Shown: positions 35,383-44,885 of the stretch, piece by piece | Position numbering within the stretch: position 1 is the stretch's first letter | How the letters are laid out: the number at the start of each line of letters is the position of its first letter | Source: Enterococcus saigonensis | GTDB taxonomy: Bacteria > Bacillota > Bacilli > Lactobacillales > Enterococcaceae | Direction: 5' to 3' | NCBI RefSeq assembly: GCF_011397115.1 | Contig: NZ_AP022822.1 | Coordinates: 1,307,501-1,371,500, forward strand | Length of the DNA: 64,000 bases | Notes under the pieces: generated by a model | Seen by the model: the letters and a program-made list of their open reading frames with translations, nothing else | The model's database searches: none | What the model was told of the DNA's origin: nothing | Program-made: the position numbers and the translations under genes

Positions 35383-36906
35383 TTAACTGTCTAATTCAAT
35401 TACACGGTCAACAAAGTCTTCATAAAACTCTGCTTCGTGGGATACGACTACAATTGTACCAGGAAAGGAAACTAGAGCATCTTGCAAATTCTCTTTTGAA
35501 GCTTGATCGATGTGATTTGTCGGTTCATCAAGAAATAAAAAATTACTTTTTGGGATCATCATCTCTGCGAGCTTCACTTTTGTTTGTTCACCACCACTTA
35601 AATATTTTAAAGATTCTTGAACATGTTGACTTGTTAACCCAGCACGAGATAAGTAGCGGCGTAATTCTTTATTATTAATCGTTGGGTTTTTGTCACTTAA
35701 ATAGTGTAAAGGAGTTGCTAAGGGATTTTCCCAAGCTAATTCTTGTTCAAAATAATTGATTTTTGTATGTTGTGGAAAATGAAATTCACCACCAAAAGCA
35801 GGGATAAGTCCCAGCAGTGTTTTAATTAATGTTGATTTCCCAATTCCATTAAATCCCCGTAGTGCTATTTTTTCTCCAGTTCGGATTGTCAAATCAATAG
35901 GTGCTAAAAGCGGTTTGTCATAGCCAATGACAAGCTTAGTGGTCTCTAGTGCTAAAGTACTCACGATTGGTGCATAAGTAAATGTGACATGTGGTTTTGG
36001 TGCATCTGTTGGCGGTGTTAGGCGCTCGATTTTTGCTAACTGTTTTTCCCGACTTTTGGCCATTGTAGACCGAGAACCGGCTTTATATTTACGAATATAG
36101 GCCTCGGTCTTTTTTATGTGATCTTGTTGTGCTTCGTATTGGCGCATATACGTTTCTTGTTGTAGCTCTTTTAATTTCAAAGCACGATAAAGATTTCCAG
36201 TGTACTTCGTCAGCTTGCCAAATTCAATATCAATAATATGTGTAGTAATGGCATCTAAAAAAGCTTGATCATGAGACACAACAACAAAAGTACCATCAAA
36301 ATCTTGTAAAAATTGTGTTAGCCATTGAATGTGGTTATCATCTAAGTGGTTTGTTGGTTCATCTAAAATCAACAAGTCTGGTTTTTCAAGTAGCATTTTT
36401 GCCAAAATAATTTTAGAGCGTTGTCCTCCGCTTAAGTTTTTTAAAAGATTATCCATTCCTAATACATTAATGCCTAATCCTGTCGCCAAGTCATCAATTA
36501 AAGTATCCATTTGATAAAAAGAGCCTTGATCTAACTCGTTTTGTAGGCGGCCAGCCTGTTCTAATAAACGATCGTCAAGACTTTCACTATAGTCTTCATA
36601 AAGGCTTGTTATTTTCGCTTCTTTTTTTAAATCTTCATTGAAAGCAGTCTGCATAAATTTACGAATTGTTAAGTGTTCATCTACTCCAACATACTGATCC
36701 AAATAGCCTAAACGTAAATTTTTAGGGAAAATAACTTGCCCATTATCTGGCAAAATCTCGCCCGTAATGATTTTGATCAAGGTACTTTTGCCTGCTCCAT
36801 TGCGACCAATTAATCCAACGTGTTCCCCTCGATTAACTTGAACAGACACATCTTCATATAAAACTTTATCTCCAAATTGCTGGGTAATATTTTCTAAACG
36901 TAACAT
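35383..36906 (-). CDS. ABC-F translational ATPase
   Basis: A soluble 507-residue twin-ABC protein: Walker A GRNGAGKST and GFNGIGKST, signatures LSGGQRSKI and LSGGEQTKV, Walker B LLILDEPTNH and FLFLDEPTNH, with an arm/linker region near 235-310 (YIRKYKAGSRSTMAKSREKQ). It resembles the housekeeping YdiF/YfmR-type ABC-F group that acts on stalled ribosomes more than the resistance group. ATG 36906 with gagga upstream is preferred. A terminator-like hairpin precedes the gene. Confidence 0.88.
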   Translation of the reverse strand: MLRLENITQQFGDKVLYEDVSVQVNRGEHVGLIGRNGAGKSTLIKIITGEILPDNGQVIFPKNLRLGYLDQYVGVDEHLTIRKFMQTAFNEDLKKEAKITSLYEDYSESLDDRLLEQAGRLQNELDQGSFYQMDTLIDDLATGLGINVLGMDNLLKNLSGGQRSKIILAKMLLEKPDLLILDEPTNHLDDNHIQWLTQFLQDFDGTFVVVSHDQAFLDAITTHIIDIEFGKLTKYTGNLYRALKLKELQQETYMRQYEAQQDHIKKTEAYIRKYKAGSRSTMAKSREKQLAKIERLTPPTDAPKPHVTFTYAPIVSTLALETTKLVIGYDKPLLAPIDLTIRTGEKIALRGFNGIGKSTLIKTLLGLIPAFGGEFHFPQHTKINYFEQELAWENPLATPLHYLSDKNPTINNKELRRYLSRAGLTSQHVQESLKYLSGGEQTKVKLAEMMIPKSNFLFLDEPTNHIDQASKENLQDALVSFPGTIVVVSHEAEFYEDFVDRVIELDS

Positions 36907-36930
36907 GGTTAGATCCTCATTTCTCATAGT

Positions 36931-36964
36931 AAAAAGCGCCAGATAAAATTCATCCGCCGCTTTT
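36931..36964 (-). terminator. Terminator-like hairpin in ABC-F 5' UTR
   Basis: AAAAGCG / CGCTTTT plus inner GAT/ATC, followed by TTTTTAC, 25 bases before the start. With a TTGACA at 37014-37019, it would act as an attenuator. Confidence 0.45.
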
Positions 36965-37034
36965 ATTTATATCCAGATGGTATTAGACAAAGCCTAACAT
37001 GAAGCTAAAAACTTGTCAAAGACTGAATTAAAAA

Positions 37035-37259
37035 TTACAGTTTATCGTGGAGTTTGAACTCTTTAGTAGTAGGATCTGCCTCTTTTATATCGTCGGCATA
37101 AAAAAGAAAATGTTCTCCTGAATCAAGATCCGTAGCGATGATAAGGCCCCGCCGTTTTAAATCTTTTGTTTGTTCAATTTGGGCGGTACGGGTTAGTTCT
37201 TTGGTATCAAAATTTGATGCAATGGCATTACCAAGATTAAAAAAAACTGTTTCTTCCAT
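37035..37259 (-). CDS. Small hypothetical protein
   Basis: A 74-residue soluble protein starting MEETVFFNLGNAIASNFD. ATG 37259 is chosen because aaggaggag precedes it. No family was recognised; it is divergent from the UPF0340 gene. Confidence 0.6.
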   Translation of the reverse strand: MEETVFFNLGNAIASNFDTKELTRTAQIEQTKDLKRRGLIIATDLDSGEHFLFYADDIKEADPTTKEFKLHDKL

Positions 37260-37372
37260 CGTAATCTCCTCCTTACACTTTATTTTACCACGGAGGTAGA
37301 TTTTTCTGATACTAATAAGAGTTACTTGCAATGTTTTTATTTTTAGTGATAATAAAATCAGAGGTGAGAAAA

Positions 37373-37924
37373 ATGAGCCAAATTACTGAAAATGAGTTAA
37401 AAGAACAATTAGCTGCAATGGTGGAAAGCATACTGTCCGTTGCTAATTTAAAAGAAGAAGATATTTTTGTTTTAGGTTGTTCCACTAGTGAAATTATTGG
37501 CGGTGTGATTGGTAAAAATTCCAGTGCTGAAGTTGGCCAATGGGTGATTCAAACGCTAAAAGATGTATTGGATCCATTAAAGATTCACTTGGCCGTGCAA
37601 GGCTGTGAACATCTAAATCGGGCTTTAGTGGTGGAACGTTCGGTAGCAAAAGCTAATCATTTTGAAATTGTATCCGTTAAACCAGCATTACATGCTGGGG
37701 GTGCTTGTTCAGTAGCAGCCTTTGATCAATTTAATGATCCGGTTGAAGTTGAACATATCGTCGCGCAAGCAGGGATTGATATTGGGGATACTTCCATTGG
37801 CATGCACGTCAAACATGTACAAGTTCCAGTGCGTCCTGTTTCGAATACGCTCGGCGCGGCGCACGTTACTGCATTGCGGAGTCGCCCTAAATATATTGGC
37901 GGCCCGCGAGCTGTTTATGAATAA
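37373..37924 (+). CDS. UPF0340 / TIGR01440-family protein
   Basis: A 183-residue protein of the YwlG type (DUF436). Conserved blocks are LGCSTSEIIGGVIGK, AVQGCEHLNRALVVER, HAGGACSVAAF, DIGDTSIGMHVKHVQVPVRP and ALRSRPKYIGGPRAVY. The biochemical role is unknown. The gaggtgag RBS selects the start at 37373. Confidence 0.92.
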   Translation: MSQITENELKEQLAAMVESILSVANLKEEDIFVLGCSTSEIIGGVIGKNSSAEVGQWVIQTLKDVLDPLKIHLAVQGCEHLNRALVVERSVAKANHFEIVSVKPALHAGGACSVAAFDQFNDPVEVEHIVAQAGIDIGDTSIGMHVKHVQVPVRPVSNTLGAAHVTALRSRPKYIGGPRAVYE

Positions 37925-37960
37925 AAGCTTTACTTTCTGGTTTTATTAATTTTTTTACAA

Positions 37961-38006
37961 AAAAATGCGAGACGGATGCCTATTAAAGGTCTGTCCCGCA
38001 TTTTTT
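37961..38006. terminator. Bidirectional terminator
   Basis: aaaatgcg / cgcattttt with inner GAC/GTC pairing lies between the convergent UPF0340 and ABC exporter genes. Confidence 0.75.
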
Positions 38007-38012
38007 ATAAGA

Positions 38013-39887
38013 TTAAGCTAACTCGACTTTTCCTGTATAAAGTTGATAGTACATGCCTTTTTCAGTAATTAAATCTTCATGGGTACCACGTTCAATAATT
38101 CTACCATGATCCAACACCATGATTACATCAGCATTTTGAATGGTAGATAGTCGATGTGCGATGACAAAGACGGTTCGCCCTTGCATCAACTTGTCCATTC
38201 CCGATTGAACGATACTTTCTGTTCTTGTATCTATACTTGATGTTGCTTCATCCAAAATCATGACTGGTGGATCTGCAATTGCAGCCCGAGCAATTGCAAG
38301 TAACTGCCGCTGGCCTTGTGATAATCCTTCACCGTCGCCGGTAATCACCGTATCGTATTTGTCAGGTAAATGATTGATAAAACTATCAGCATTAGCTAAT
38401 TTAGCTGCGGCTAAGACATCTGCATCACTAGCATCTAGTTTACCAAAACGAATGTTTTCTCGAATTGTTCCGGTGAATAAATGGGTATCTTGTAATACAA
38501 TACCTAAAGAACGGCGCAAAGAATCTTTTTTGATTTTTTTAATATTGATTCCATCATAACGTATTTTACCATCTTGGATATCGTAAAATCGATTAATTAA
38601 ATTTGTAATAGTTGTTTTACCAGCACCAGTGGCACCAACAAAAGCAACTTTTTCACCAGGTTTGGCATAAAGGTTAATATCGTGGAGGACAATATTGTTA
38701 TCTACGTAACCAAAATCAACATCTTCAAAAACAACATCGCCTGTCAATTCTGTGTAGGTGATACTACCGTCACTATGAGGATGTTTCCAAGCCCACAAGC
38801 CTGTTCTTTCTGCTGTCTCTATTAGTTTACCATCAACTTTTTTAGCATTTACTAAGGTAACATAACCATCATCTTGTTCCGGCTTTTCATCAAGTAAATT
38901 AAAAATACGACCCGCACCAGCTAAAGCCATAATTACAAAATTGATTTGTTGTGAAATTTGGCTAATCGGCCCATTTAAAGAGCGACTCAACTGTAAAAAA
39001 GAAGCGATCATGCCGACGGTTAACCCGGAAATTCCATTAATGGCAAATAGCCCTCCGATGATAGCAACTAGAACATATTGGACGTTTAATAAATTCATCA
39101 TGATTGGCATTAATGTATTAGCATTAATATTTGCTTTGGTAGCACTTTCTTGTAATTGATCATTTAATTCATCAAATTCTTCCATGACTTTTTTTTCATG
39201 GTTAAAAATTTTGACCACTTTTTGACCGTGCATCATTTCCTCAATATAACCATTCACTTGCCCTAAATCTTTTTGCTGAGCGCCAAAGAAGCGACCACTT
39301 TTTTTAGAGATAAAGCGAATAACATTTAACATCAAAAAGACTGAAATTAGAACAAAACCCGTTAAAGGTAAACTAATCGTAAACATTGCGATGAAGACTG
39401 AAATAAAAGTAACAAATGCCATCATTAAATTGGGGATACTTTGAGAGATCATTTGGCGTAATGTATCTGTATCATTTGTAAAATGACTCATAATGTCGCC
39501 ATCAGAATTTGCATCAAAATAACGAATAGGTAAACTTTCTAAATGAGTAAACATTTGATCACGGATTTTCTTTTGGGTTCCTTCACTGATTTTTACCATC
39601 ATAAAGTTATATGTTAAAGAGGCAATGACTCCGATTAAATAAATAAGAGCCATTTGCAAAATTGCTTGAAGTAGTCCGCTAAAATTCGGATGAGACTGAC
39701 CAATGAGAGGCGTGATATATTGATCAATGACCACTTGTAAGAATAAAGAACCTTTAACATTTGCATAAGCGCTAAGTAAAATCATACCTAAAACAAAAAC
39801 TAATTGAATTTTGTACTGGCTAAACATTAAAGTTAACAACCGCTTCAGATTAGATCCGGTTGAACGTTTCACTGCCGCTTTACTCAT
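38013..39887 (-). CDS. Heterodimeric ABC multidrug exporter, consensus-site half
   Basis: About 624 residues: six-helix exporter domain (to about 320), an inserted loop in the nucleotide-binding region (about 345-385), then a canonical ATPase domain with GATGAGKTT, LSQGQRQLLAIARA, VMILDEATSSID (catalytic Glu present) and switch His in VIAHRLS. It pairs with the upstream half; arrangement and type fit EfrEF/LmrCD-like drug exporters. The start is uncertain: GTG 39893 or TTG 39902 are also possible because aaagga lies at about 39903-39908. Confidence 0.85.
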   Translation of the reverse strand: MSKAAVKRSTGSNLKRLLTLMFSQYKIQLVFVLGMILLSAYANVKGSLFLQVVIDQYITPLIGQSHPNFSGLLQAILQMALIYLIGVIASLTYNFMMVKISEGTQKKIRDQMFTHLESLPIRYFDANSDGDIMSHFTNDTDTLRQMISQSIPNLMMAFVTFISVFIAMFTISLPLTGFVLISVFLMLNVIRFISKKSGRFFGAQQKDLGQVNGYIEEMMHGQKVVKIFNHEKKVMEEFDELNDQLQESATKANINANTLMPIMMNLLNVQYVLVAIIGGLFAINGISGLTVGMIASFLQLSRSLNGPISQISQQINFVIMALAGAGRIFNLLDEKPEQDDGYVTLVNAKKVDGKLIETAERTGLWAWKHPHSDGSITYTELTGDVVFEDVDFGYVDNNIVLHDINLYAKPGEKVAFVGATGAGKTTITNLINRFYDIQDGKIRYDGINIKKIKKDSLRRSLGIVLQDTHLFTGTIRENIRFGKLDASDADVLAAAKLANADSFINHLPDKYDTVITGDGEGLSQGQRQLLAIARAAIADPPVMILDEATSSIDTRTESIVQSGMDKLMQGRTVFVIAHRLSTIQNADVIMVLDHGRIIERGTHEDLITEKGMYYQLYTGKVELA

Positions 39888-41622
39888 TTCCACTTTCACC
39901 AAATCCTTTCTGTTGTGATTGATAAACTTCTTGGTAAATTTGATTATTTGCTAATAATTCTTCATGGGTGCCAACCCCGTTAATTTTTCCATCGTCTAAA
40001 ACCACGATGCGATCAGCATCTTGAATTGAGCTGATTCTTTGAGAAATAATTAGTGTGGTCATTCCAGGTATAGCCGTCGCAAGGCCTTCTCTGATAGCGC
40101 GATCAGTTTTTGTATCCACAGCACTCGTTGAATCATCTAAAATTAAAATTTTTGGCTTTTTGAGCAGGGCACGAGCAATAGTCAATCGTTGTTTTTGACC
40201 ACCAGAAACATTGTTTCCTCCTTGAGAAATCTTTGTGTCATATTTATCAGGAAATTCATTAATAAAAGAGTCAGCTTGCGCAATCTTACAAGCAGCGACT
40301 AATTCTTCATCTGTGGCAAATTCATTTCCCCAACGTAAGTTGTCTTTAATTGTACCCGTGAATAAGACGTTGTTTTGTAAAACCATACTTACTTGATCAC
40401 GTAAAGTAGCAAGATCATACTTTCTTACATCCACACCGGCAACTTTAACCGATCCATACGTAACATCATAAAGACGTGGTATTAATTGAACTAGAGTCGA
40501 TTTAGAACTACCGGTTCCACCGATGATACCTACGACTTCTCCTGACTTGATTGAAAGATTAACATGTTCTAAAGCCAACTTGTTCATGTCATTAGCATAG
40601 CTAAAGCAAACATCATCAAAAGTAATTGCGCCATTTGCTACTTCAAATAACGGTGCTTCTTCATTTTTCAAATCACTTTCTTCAGACAAAACTTCGGTAA
40701 TTCGTTCTGCAGAGGAGCGTGCAATTAATATTTGAACAAAAGCCATCGACATCATCATTAAGCTCATTAAAATTTGCATAGTGTAATTGAACATACTAAC
40801 AAGTTCGCCTGTAGTTAAGCTTCCTTTATCTACAATTAACTCTGCGCCAAACCATGAAAGTAAAAGCATGCACGTATAAACAGAGACTTGCAACAATGGG
40901 TTATTGAACGCGACAATTCGCTGGGCCTTGGTAAAATTCTTGTAAACGTCAGTAGAAACCTCATCGAAGGCTTTTTCTTGTTGTTCTTCGCGTACGTAAG
41001 ATTTCACCACGCGAATCCCTTGTAAGTTTTCTTGAACGACGTTATTAAGTTTGTCATAAATACGGAAAACTTTCATAAATAAGGGATGAGCAAAATGAAT
41101 CACAATAGCCAAGCCAATTGCTAAAAATGGCAATACAACTAAATAGATAAGCATCAATTGTGGATTAATGAGGCTAACCATAATCAGTGAAAAAATCAAA
41201 ATTAGCGGACTGCGGACAAGAATACGAATAATCATTTGATATGCATTTTGGACGTTTGTCACATCGGTCGTTAGGCGTGTAATCAAACTAGATGTTGAAA
41301 AACGATCAATATTCGAAAATGAAAAATCTTGAATCCGACTAAATAAATTATGACGCAAATTCCGCGCAAATCCGGCTGAAGCGATTGCTGCGGTTCGTCC
41401 GCCTAACGCACCAAAAACTAATGCAATTAATGCGCATAAAAATAATACAGCGCCCAATTTAATAATGACACTACTATTGCTTCTTTCAACTCCTTGATCT
41501 ATCATCATTGCCATAATTAATGGCATAATGACGTCAAGAGCGACTTCTCCGGCAACAAACAAAGGTGTTAATAGACTATCTTTTTTATACTGACCAACGT
41601 TGGCCAATAATTTTCTTATCAT
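39880..41622 (-). CDS. Heterodimeric ABC multidrug exporter, degenerate-site half
   Basis: A 580-residue half transporter with six helices and an ATPase domain: GGTGSSKST, VSGGQKQRLTIARA, ILILDDSTSAVD and IISQRIS. The catalytic Glu is replaced by Asp and the switch His by Gln, so the site it contributes is the degenerate one, as in the first partner of LmrCD/EfrEF/BmrCD-type heterodimers. The gene overlaps the second half by 8 or more bases. Confidence 0.88.
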   Translation of the reverse strand: MIRKLLANVGQYKKDSLLTPLFVAGEVALDVIMPLIMAMMIDQGVERSNSSVIIKLGAVLFLCALIALVFGALGGRTAAIASAGFARNLRHNLFSRIQDFSFSNIDRFSTSSLITRLTTDVTNVQNAYQMIIRILVRSPLILIFSLIMVSLINPQLMLIYLVVLPFLAIGLAIVIHFAHPLFMKVFRIYDKLNNVVQENLQGIRVVKSYVREEQQEKAFDEVSTDVYKNFTKAQRIVAFNNPLLQVSVYTCMLLLSWFGAELIVDKGSLTTGELVSMFNYTMQILMSLMMMSMAFVQILIARSSAERITEVLSEESDLKNEEAPLFEVANGAITFDDVCFSYANDMNKLALEHVNLSIKSGEVVGIIGGTGSSKSTLVQLIPRLYDVTYGSVKVAGVDVRKYDLATLRDQVSMVLQNNVLFTGTIKDNLRWGNEFATDEELVAACKIAQADSFINEFPDKYDTKISQGGNNVSGGQKQRLTIARALLKKPKILILDDSTSAVDTKTDRAIREGLATAIPGMTTLIISQRISSIQDADRIVVLDDGKINGVGTHEELLANNQIYQEVYQSQQKGFGESGNE

Positions 41623-41660
41623 ACCCTCCGTCCTTTCTTTGATTCAAGTTATAAAACGAC

Positions 41661-41699
41661 AAAAAATAGACACTAATCGCAAGAACGATTAGTGAGTCT
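41661..41699 (-). terminator. Terminator before ABC exporter
   Basis: CACTAATCG / CGATTAGTG hairpin, extended by AGAC/GTCT, followed on the minus strand by TTTTTT. It ends the MoxR-VWA operon or attenuates the exporter genes. Confidence 0.7.
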
Positions 41700-41825
41700 A
41701 CTATTACTTTAACGGATAAAAACAGCTCTTTCAAACAATAAATTTCTCATTTTTCTCATAAAAGGAATTATTTCAACATGAAATTTCATTGGAAAGAAAT
41801 CCGTGTTTACATAATAATTTTATGG

Positions 41826-44078
41826 TTACAAATATCGTGAAATTAATTGAATTAAATCTTCTGGGAAAGTTTGTAAGTCACTAATATCTAAGAAACGTTC
41901 ACTACCATAAATTTTCTTGACGGCTTCTTTATCATCTCCGATTGCGGCAGCTAAATAAATAATGCCCTGACGTTCAAATTCGGTCATTACAGCTTGTATA
42001 TCTACTTTGGCTTTTGCACCAGTGTAATCAGGCAAAGCTTTGGGCTGTCCATCAGAAATATTGATCAATAATTTTGTAGTAGCATCTTCTGCTGCAAGTT
42101 TTTGACTCAATAGGCGTAAAGAAACACCATCACGGTTATTTTGTCGTGGTTTCATGGTCACAAGTCTGGCTCCAAGATAAGAATAATCCTCACTAAACTC
42201 TTTATAGGAATATAGTGAAGTTTTTTCGCGCTGCGATAAGTCTGCTGTATCACCATAAATCATTAAGGGAATATTAACTTTTTCAGCAAAACTCGCTACG
42301 GCTAAAGCAGCTAATCGCGCACTTGCTATGCGTTCATCTTTTAACATCGAGCCTGATTCATCAATTCTTAGCGCCACAGCAAGTGACGGTTCTTCATGAG
42401 GGGAATTTTTTTTATCGAAGGTACGATAATCGCCATAGGCCACCCGGCTGGCATCAAAACGAGTCCCGCTATATTTTGACTTACCAAATATTTCGCTTTG
42501 TTCATTTTCCAAAATATCTGTAATTTTCTTTGTTAATCGCGTGACTATCGGCATTACACGTTGTGTTAAAATCTGGGCATTGGTGATATCCTCTTTTGTA
42601 AATTGAGGTCTGTGGATGATTAATCCTTCTTTTTCATGGATAGTACCCTTCATAGCAATTCGAGCAGCTTTATTCAAATCCTTGCGCAGTTCTTTTTCTG
42701 ATTTCTCATATGCCGCAATGTCAACATTTTGCTCTTCTGAAATCCCCTCTAAATTTTCTTTACCGGACTCACTCAGGCCATCATGTGCGTTGTGCTCTTC
42801 GGCTACTTGCGGTTGATCTTTTGTAATTTTTTCCTTTGGTGAATTTTTTTGATGCTCTTCTTTATTTTTTTTAGTATCCTTTTCTAAGTCTGCCTCATCT
42901 GGCTCATTAGTCACTAAAACAGACTCACTTGGTGCTTCTTCAGCAATATTACGTTTATCCGCTTCTTCAGCAGAAATTTTACTGCCCTTTATTTCATTCA
43001 ACGTTTGATTAGCATCTGGTAGAAGTATTTGTCTTAATGATACAAGAAGCTTACTATCATTTAATCCTTGTTCAAGTAGTGCAATTTCACTAGGATCGGT
43101 TGTTATTTTATAAATAACCTTTGGATAAAGTGTCTGGAAAATATCTTGTCCTTGTTTCAGTGTATTTACCCAATAAAAATAAGAACGCATTCCCGCTACA
43201 CCTTTAATAGTATTAACTTTTGCTAATTCATCTAGTAAGCGGATGATTTCTGCCATTTTGGTAAGTAGGACTAAATTAGTAACGCTAGTTTTGGCTACTG
43301 CCCGTTGTACCATAACAGAAATTTCTGGTAAGTCCATACGTTCTGCATGCTGCATCCGGTCACGTAAAGACTCATTTAGCGGACGATTTCCTTGGTAATT
43401 ACGATTTGTCGTAATTACAATTACACAGTCTGAGTGACGCCTTATTATACCAGTAGGTAGATTTAGCATTCCATTTGGTTCTAAAGCGGAATTCAAAGCG
43501 ACTAAGACAGAAGCATCACGTATGACGGTAGGTTCTTGAATTTCCAATAAATAACCTTTTTCAACAGCGCGTACAATTTCAGAAGGATAAAATTTATAAT
43601 GGATAGCTTCTTGTTCATGCGCGTCAATACGTTCCACAAGTTCTGCTAATCGCAATTTAGCTGCTCCTAAATCGATACTATAGTGTTGCGCAATTAACTC
43701 TAAAACTGCGTTCAAACTATCGGTTTGATAAATTGCTTCGAGCAATTCCCCATCTGTTTGATCATCTGTTGCCACTACAGGGAGCAGAGCTCCGAAAACA
43801 TCAGATTTATCCATGTCAGCAAAACAAGTGACTTTTGTATAAGGTAATTGTAAATCATAAGATAAAGCCTTAGCTAGTTGTGTTTTACCAGAACCAGCAT
43901 CACCTTCTAATAAGATATTCATAATCTTCATTTCAATATCGTTCCAGTTATTTTTAATCTCTGAAGCAATACGTAATTCAATTTCACTCGTTTGATGAGT
44001 TTTTGGTTTTTGCCAAATCATTTGTTTTTCTAAGCGACTAAAAACACGGCCATTTGTAACTTCATACGGCATAGACAT
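41826..44078 (-). CDS. MoxR-type AAA+ ATPase fused to a VWA domain
   Basis: A 750-residue protein. Residues about 30-320 form a MoxR-like AAA+ module (Walker A GDAGSGKTQLAKAL; sensor-like VIVITTNRNYQGNRPLNESLRDR). A long acidic, Glu/Lys-rich disordered linker (about 375-465) follows, then a helical part and a C-terminal von Willebrand A domain with MIDAS motif RIDESGSM (DxSxS) and NISDGQP. MoxR and VWA are usually separate genes that remodel partner complexes; here they are one chain. Partner gene 18 bases upstream. The substrate is unknown. Confidence 0.85.
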   Translation of the reverse strand: MSMPYEVTNGRVFSRLEKQMIWQKPKTHQTSEIELRIASEIKNNWNDIEMKIMNILLEGDAGSGKTQLAKALSYDLQLPYTKVTCFADMDKSDVFGALLPVVATDDQTDGELLEAIYQTDSLNAVLELIAQHYSIDLGAAKLRLAELVERIDAHEQEAIHYKFYPSEIVRAVEKGYLLEIQEPTVIRDASVLVALNSALEPNGMLNLPTGIIRRHSDCVIVITTNRNYQGNRPLNESLRDRMQHAERMDLPEISVMVQRAVAKTSVTNLVLLTKMAEIIRLLDELAKVNTIKGVAGMRSYFYWVNTLKQGQDIFQTLYPKVIYKITTDPSEIALLEQGLNDSKLLVSLRQILLPDANQTLNEIKGSKISAEEADKRNIAEEAPSESVLVTNEPDEADLEKDTKKNKEEHQKNSPKEKITKDQPQVAEEHNAHDGLSESGKENLEGISEEQNVDIAAYEKSEKELRKDLNKAARIAMKGTIHEKEGLIIHRPQFTKEDITNAQILTQRVMPIVTRLTKKITDILENEQSEIFGKSKYSGTRFDASRVAYGDYRTFDKKNSPHEEPSLAVALRIDESGSMLKDERIASARLAALAVASFAEKVNIPLMIYGDTADLSQREKTSLYSYKEFSEDYSYLGARLVTMKPRQNNRDGVSLRLLSQKLAAEDATTKLLINISDGQPKALPDYTGAKAKVDIQAVMTEFERQGIIYLAAAIGDDKEAVKKIYGSERFLDISDLQTFPEDLIQLISRYL

Positions 44079-44096
44079 AATTTCACCTACTTTGTT

Positions 44097-44576
44097 TTAA
44101 TATCCAGCTTCCTCTAATAAACGTTTTAAAATCCGAAATCGTTCTCCTAAAATTTCACCGTCTTTTTGCCATGTATCATGAAAAAGCTTGATATCTTCAT
44201 CAATCATGGGATTATTGGTATCTACCTCAACAGTCATGCGGTTTCCTTGGACACCAATGATATCGACAATTGGGTTTTCTGGATCATAGAATTTTGGATA
44301 GCGATAGGCATCCTGAAAATAGATACTTGCTTGTGCCACTAAAATTGCCAAATCTAAAATACGATTAATTGGCAGTTCTTCAGATTGACGTGACCACTTC
44401 TCGCCAGTGTGTCGCCAAACTTTACCAGAAATATCCACTTTTCCGCGATCATTCCATTGAGCTAGGCCTAATGAAAGTCCCTTTGCATCCGATTCAAAAG
44501 CTTGTTTACCATCGGCGTTATCGTAATTTTCTACCACTAAAACAGGTTTGTGTTTTAAATTTGTTGGAATTTCCAT
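44097..44576 (-). CDS. DUF6530-like partner of MoxR-VWA protein
   Basis: A 159-residue soluble protein: MEIPTNLKHKPVLVVENYDN, QAFESDAKGLSLGLAQWNDR, KVWRHTGEKWSRQSEELP, then a helical end. I place it near DUF6530 from memory; no enzyme motif is visible. ATG 44576 has aaaggag eight bases upstream. It is the first gene of the operon and may be the client or adaptor of the MoxR-VWA ATPase. Confidence 0.65.
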   Translation of the reverse strand: MEIPTNLKHKPVLVVENYDNADGKQAFESDAKGLSLGLAQWNDRGKVDISGKVWRHTGEKWSRQSEELPINRILDLAILVAQASIYFQDAYRYPKFYDPENPIVDIIGVQGNRMTVEVDTNNPMIDEDIKLFHDTWQKDGEILGERFRILKRLLEEAGY

Positions 44577-44619
44577 TCTAACCACTCCTTTTAACCTCTT
44601 ATAATTTTGCAGTTTTTCA

Positions 44620-44680
44620 TTTAGTAATTTACTAAAATACTACTTTACTAAAGTATAAAAAAGGATGGATAAATTGCCAA
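44620..44680 (-). promoter_or_regulatory. Promoter with tandem palindromic operators
   Basis: On the minus strand TTGGCA (44675-44680), 17 bp, TATACT (44652-44657). TACTTTACTAAAGTA (44641-44655) overlaps the -10 and TTTAGTAATTTACTAAA (44620-44636) lies just downstream. Both are palindromes around one central base and share TTTACTAAA spaced 16 bp apart. Repression by a dimeric regulator is inferred. Confidence 0.75.
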
Positions 44681-44820
44681 TTATTTTGACTTATTTAGCT
44701 TTCTTCAAATAGAAATCTCCTCTAAGACTAAAGAGTGGGATAGCTAAACGTCGGACAAAAAGTGCGCTGTTTTCTATTAGGCTAGATTCACTTTAAGTTT
44801 TATCAACTACGTATTTTAAA

Positions 44821-44867
44821 AAGAGACCGACACAAAAATTTAAGTGATTTTTGTGTCGGTCTCTTTA
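44821..44867 (-). terminator. Terminator of degV gene
   Basis: A long perfect stem starting GAGACCGACACAAAAA with a short loop and T run on the minus strand. The rest of 44681-44820 shows no gene. Confidence 0.9.
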
Positions 44868-44885
44868 ATTAACATAAAAAATTCT

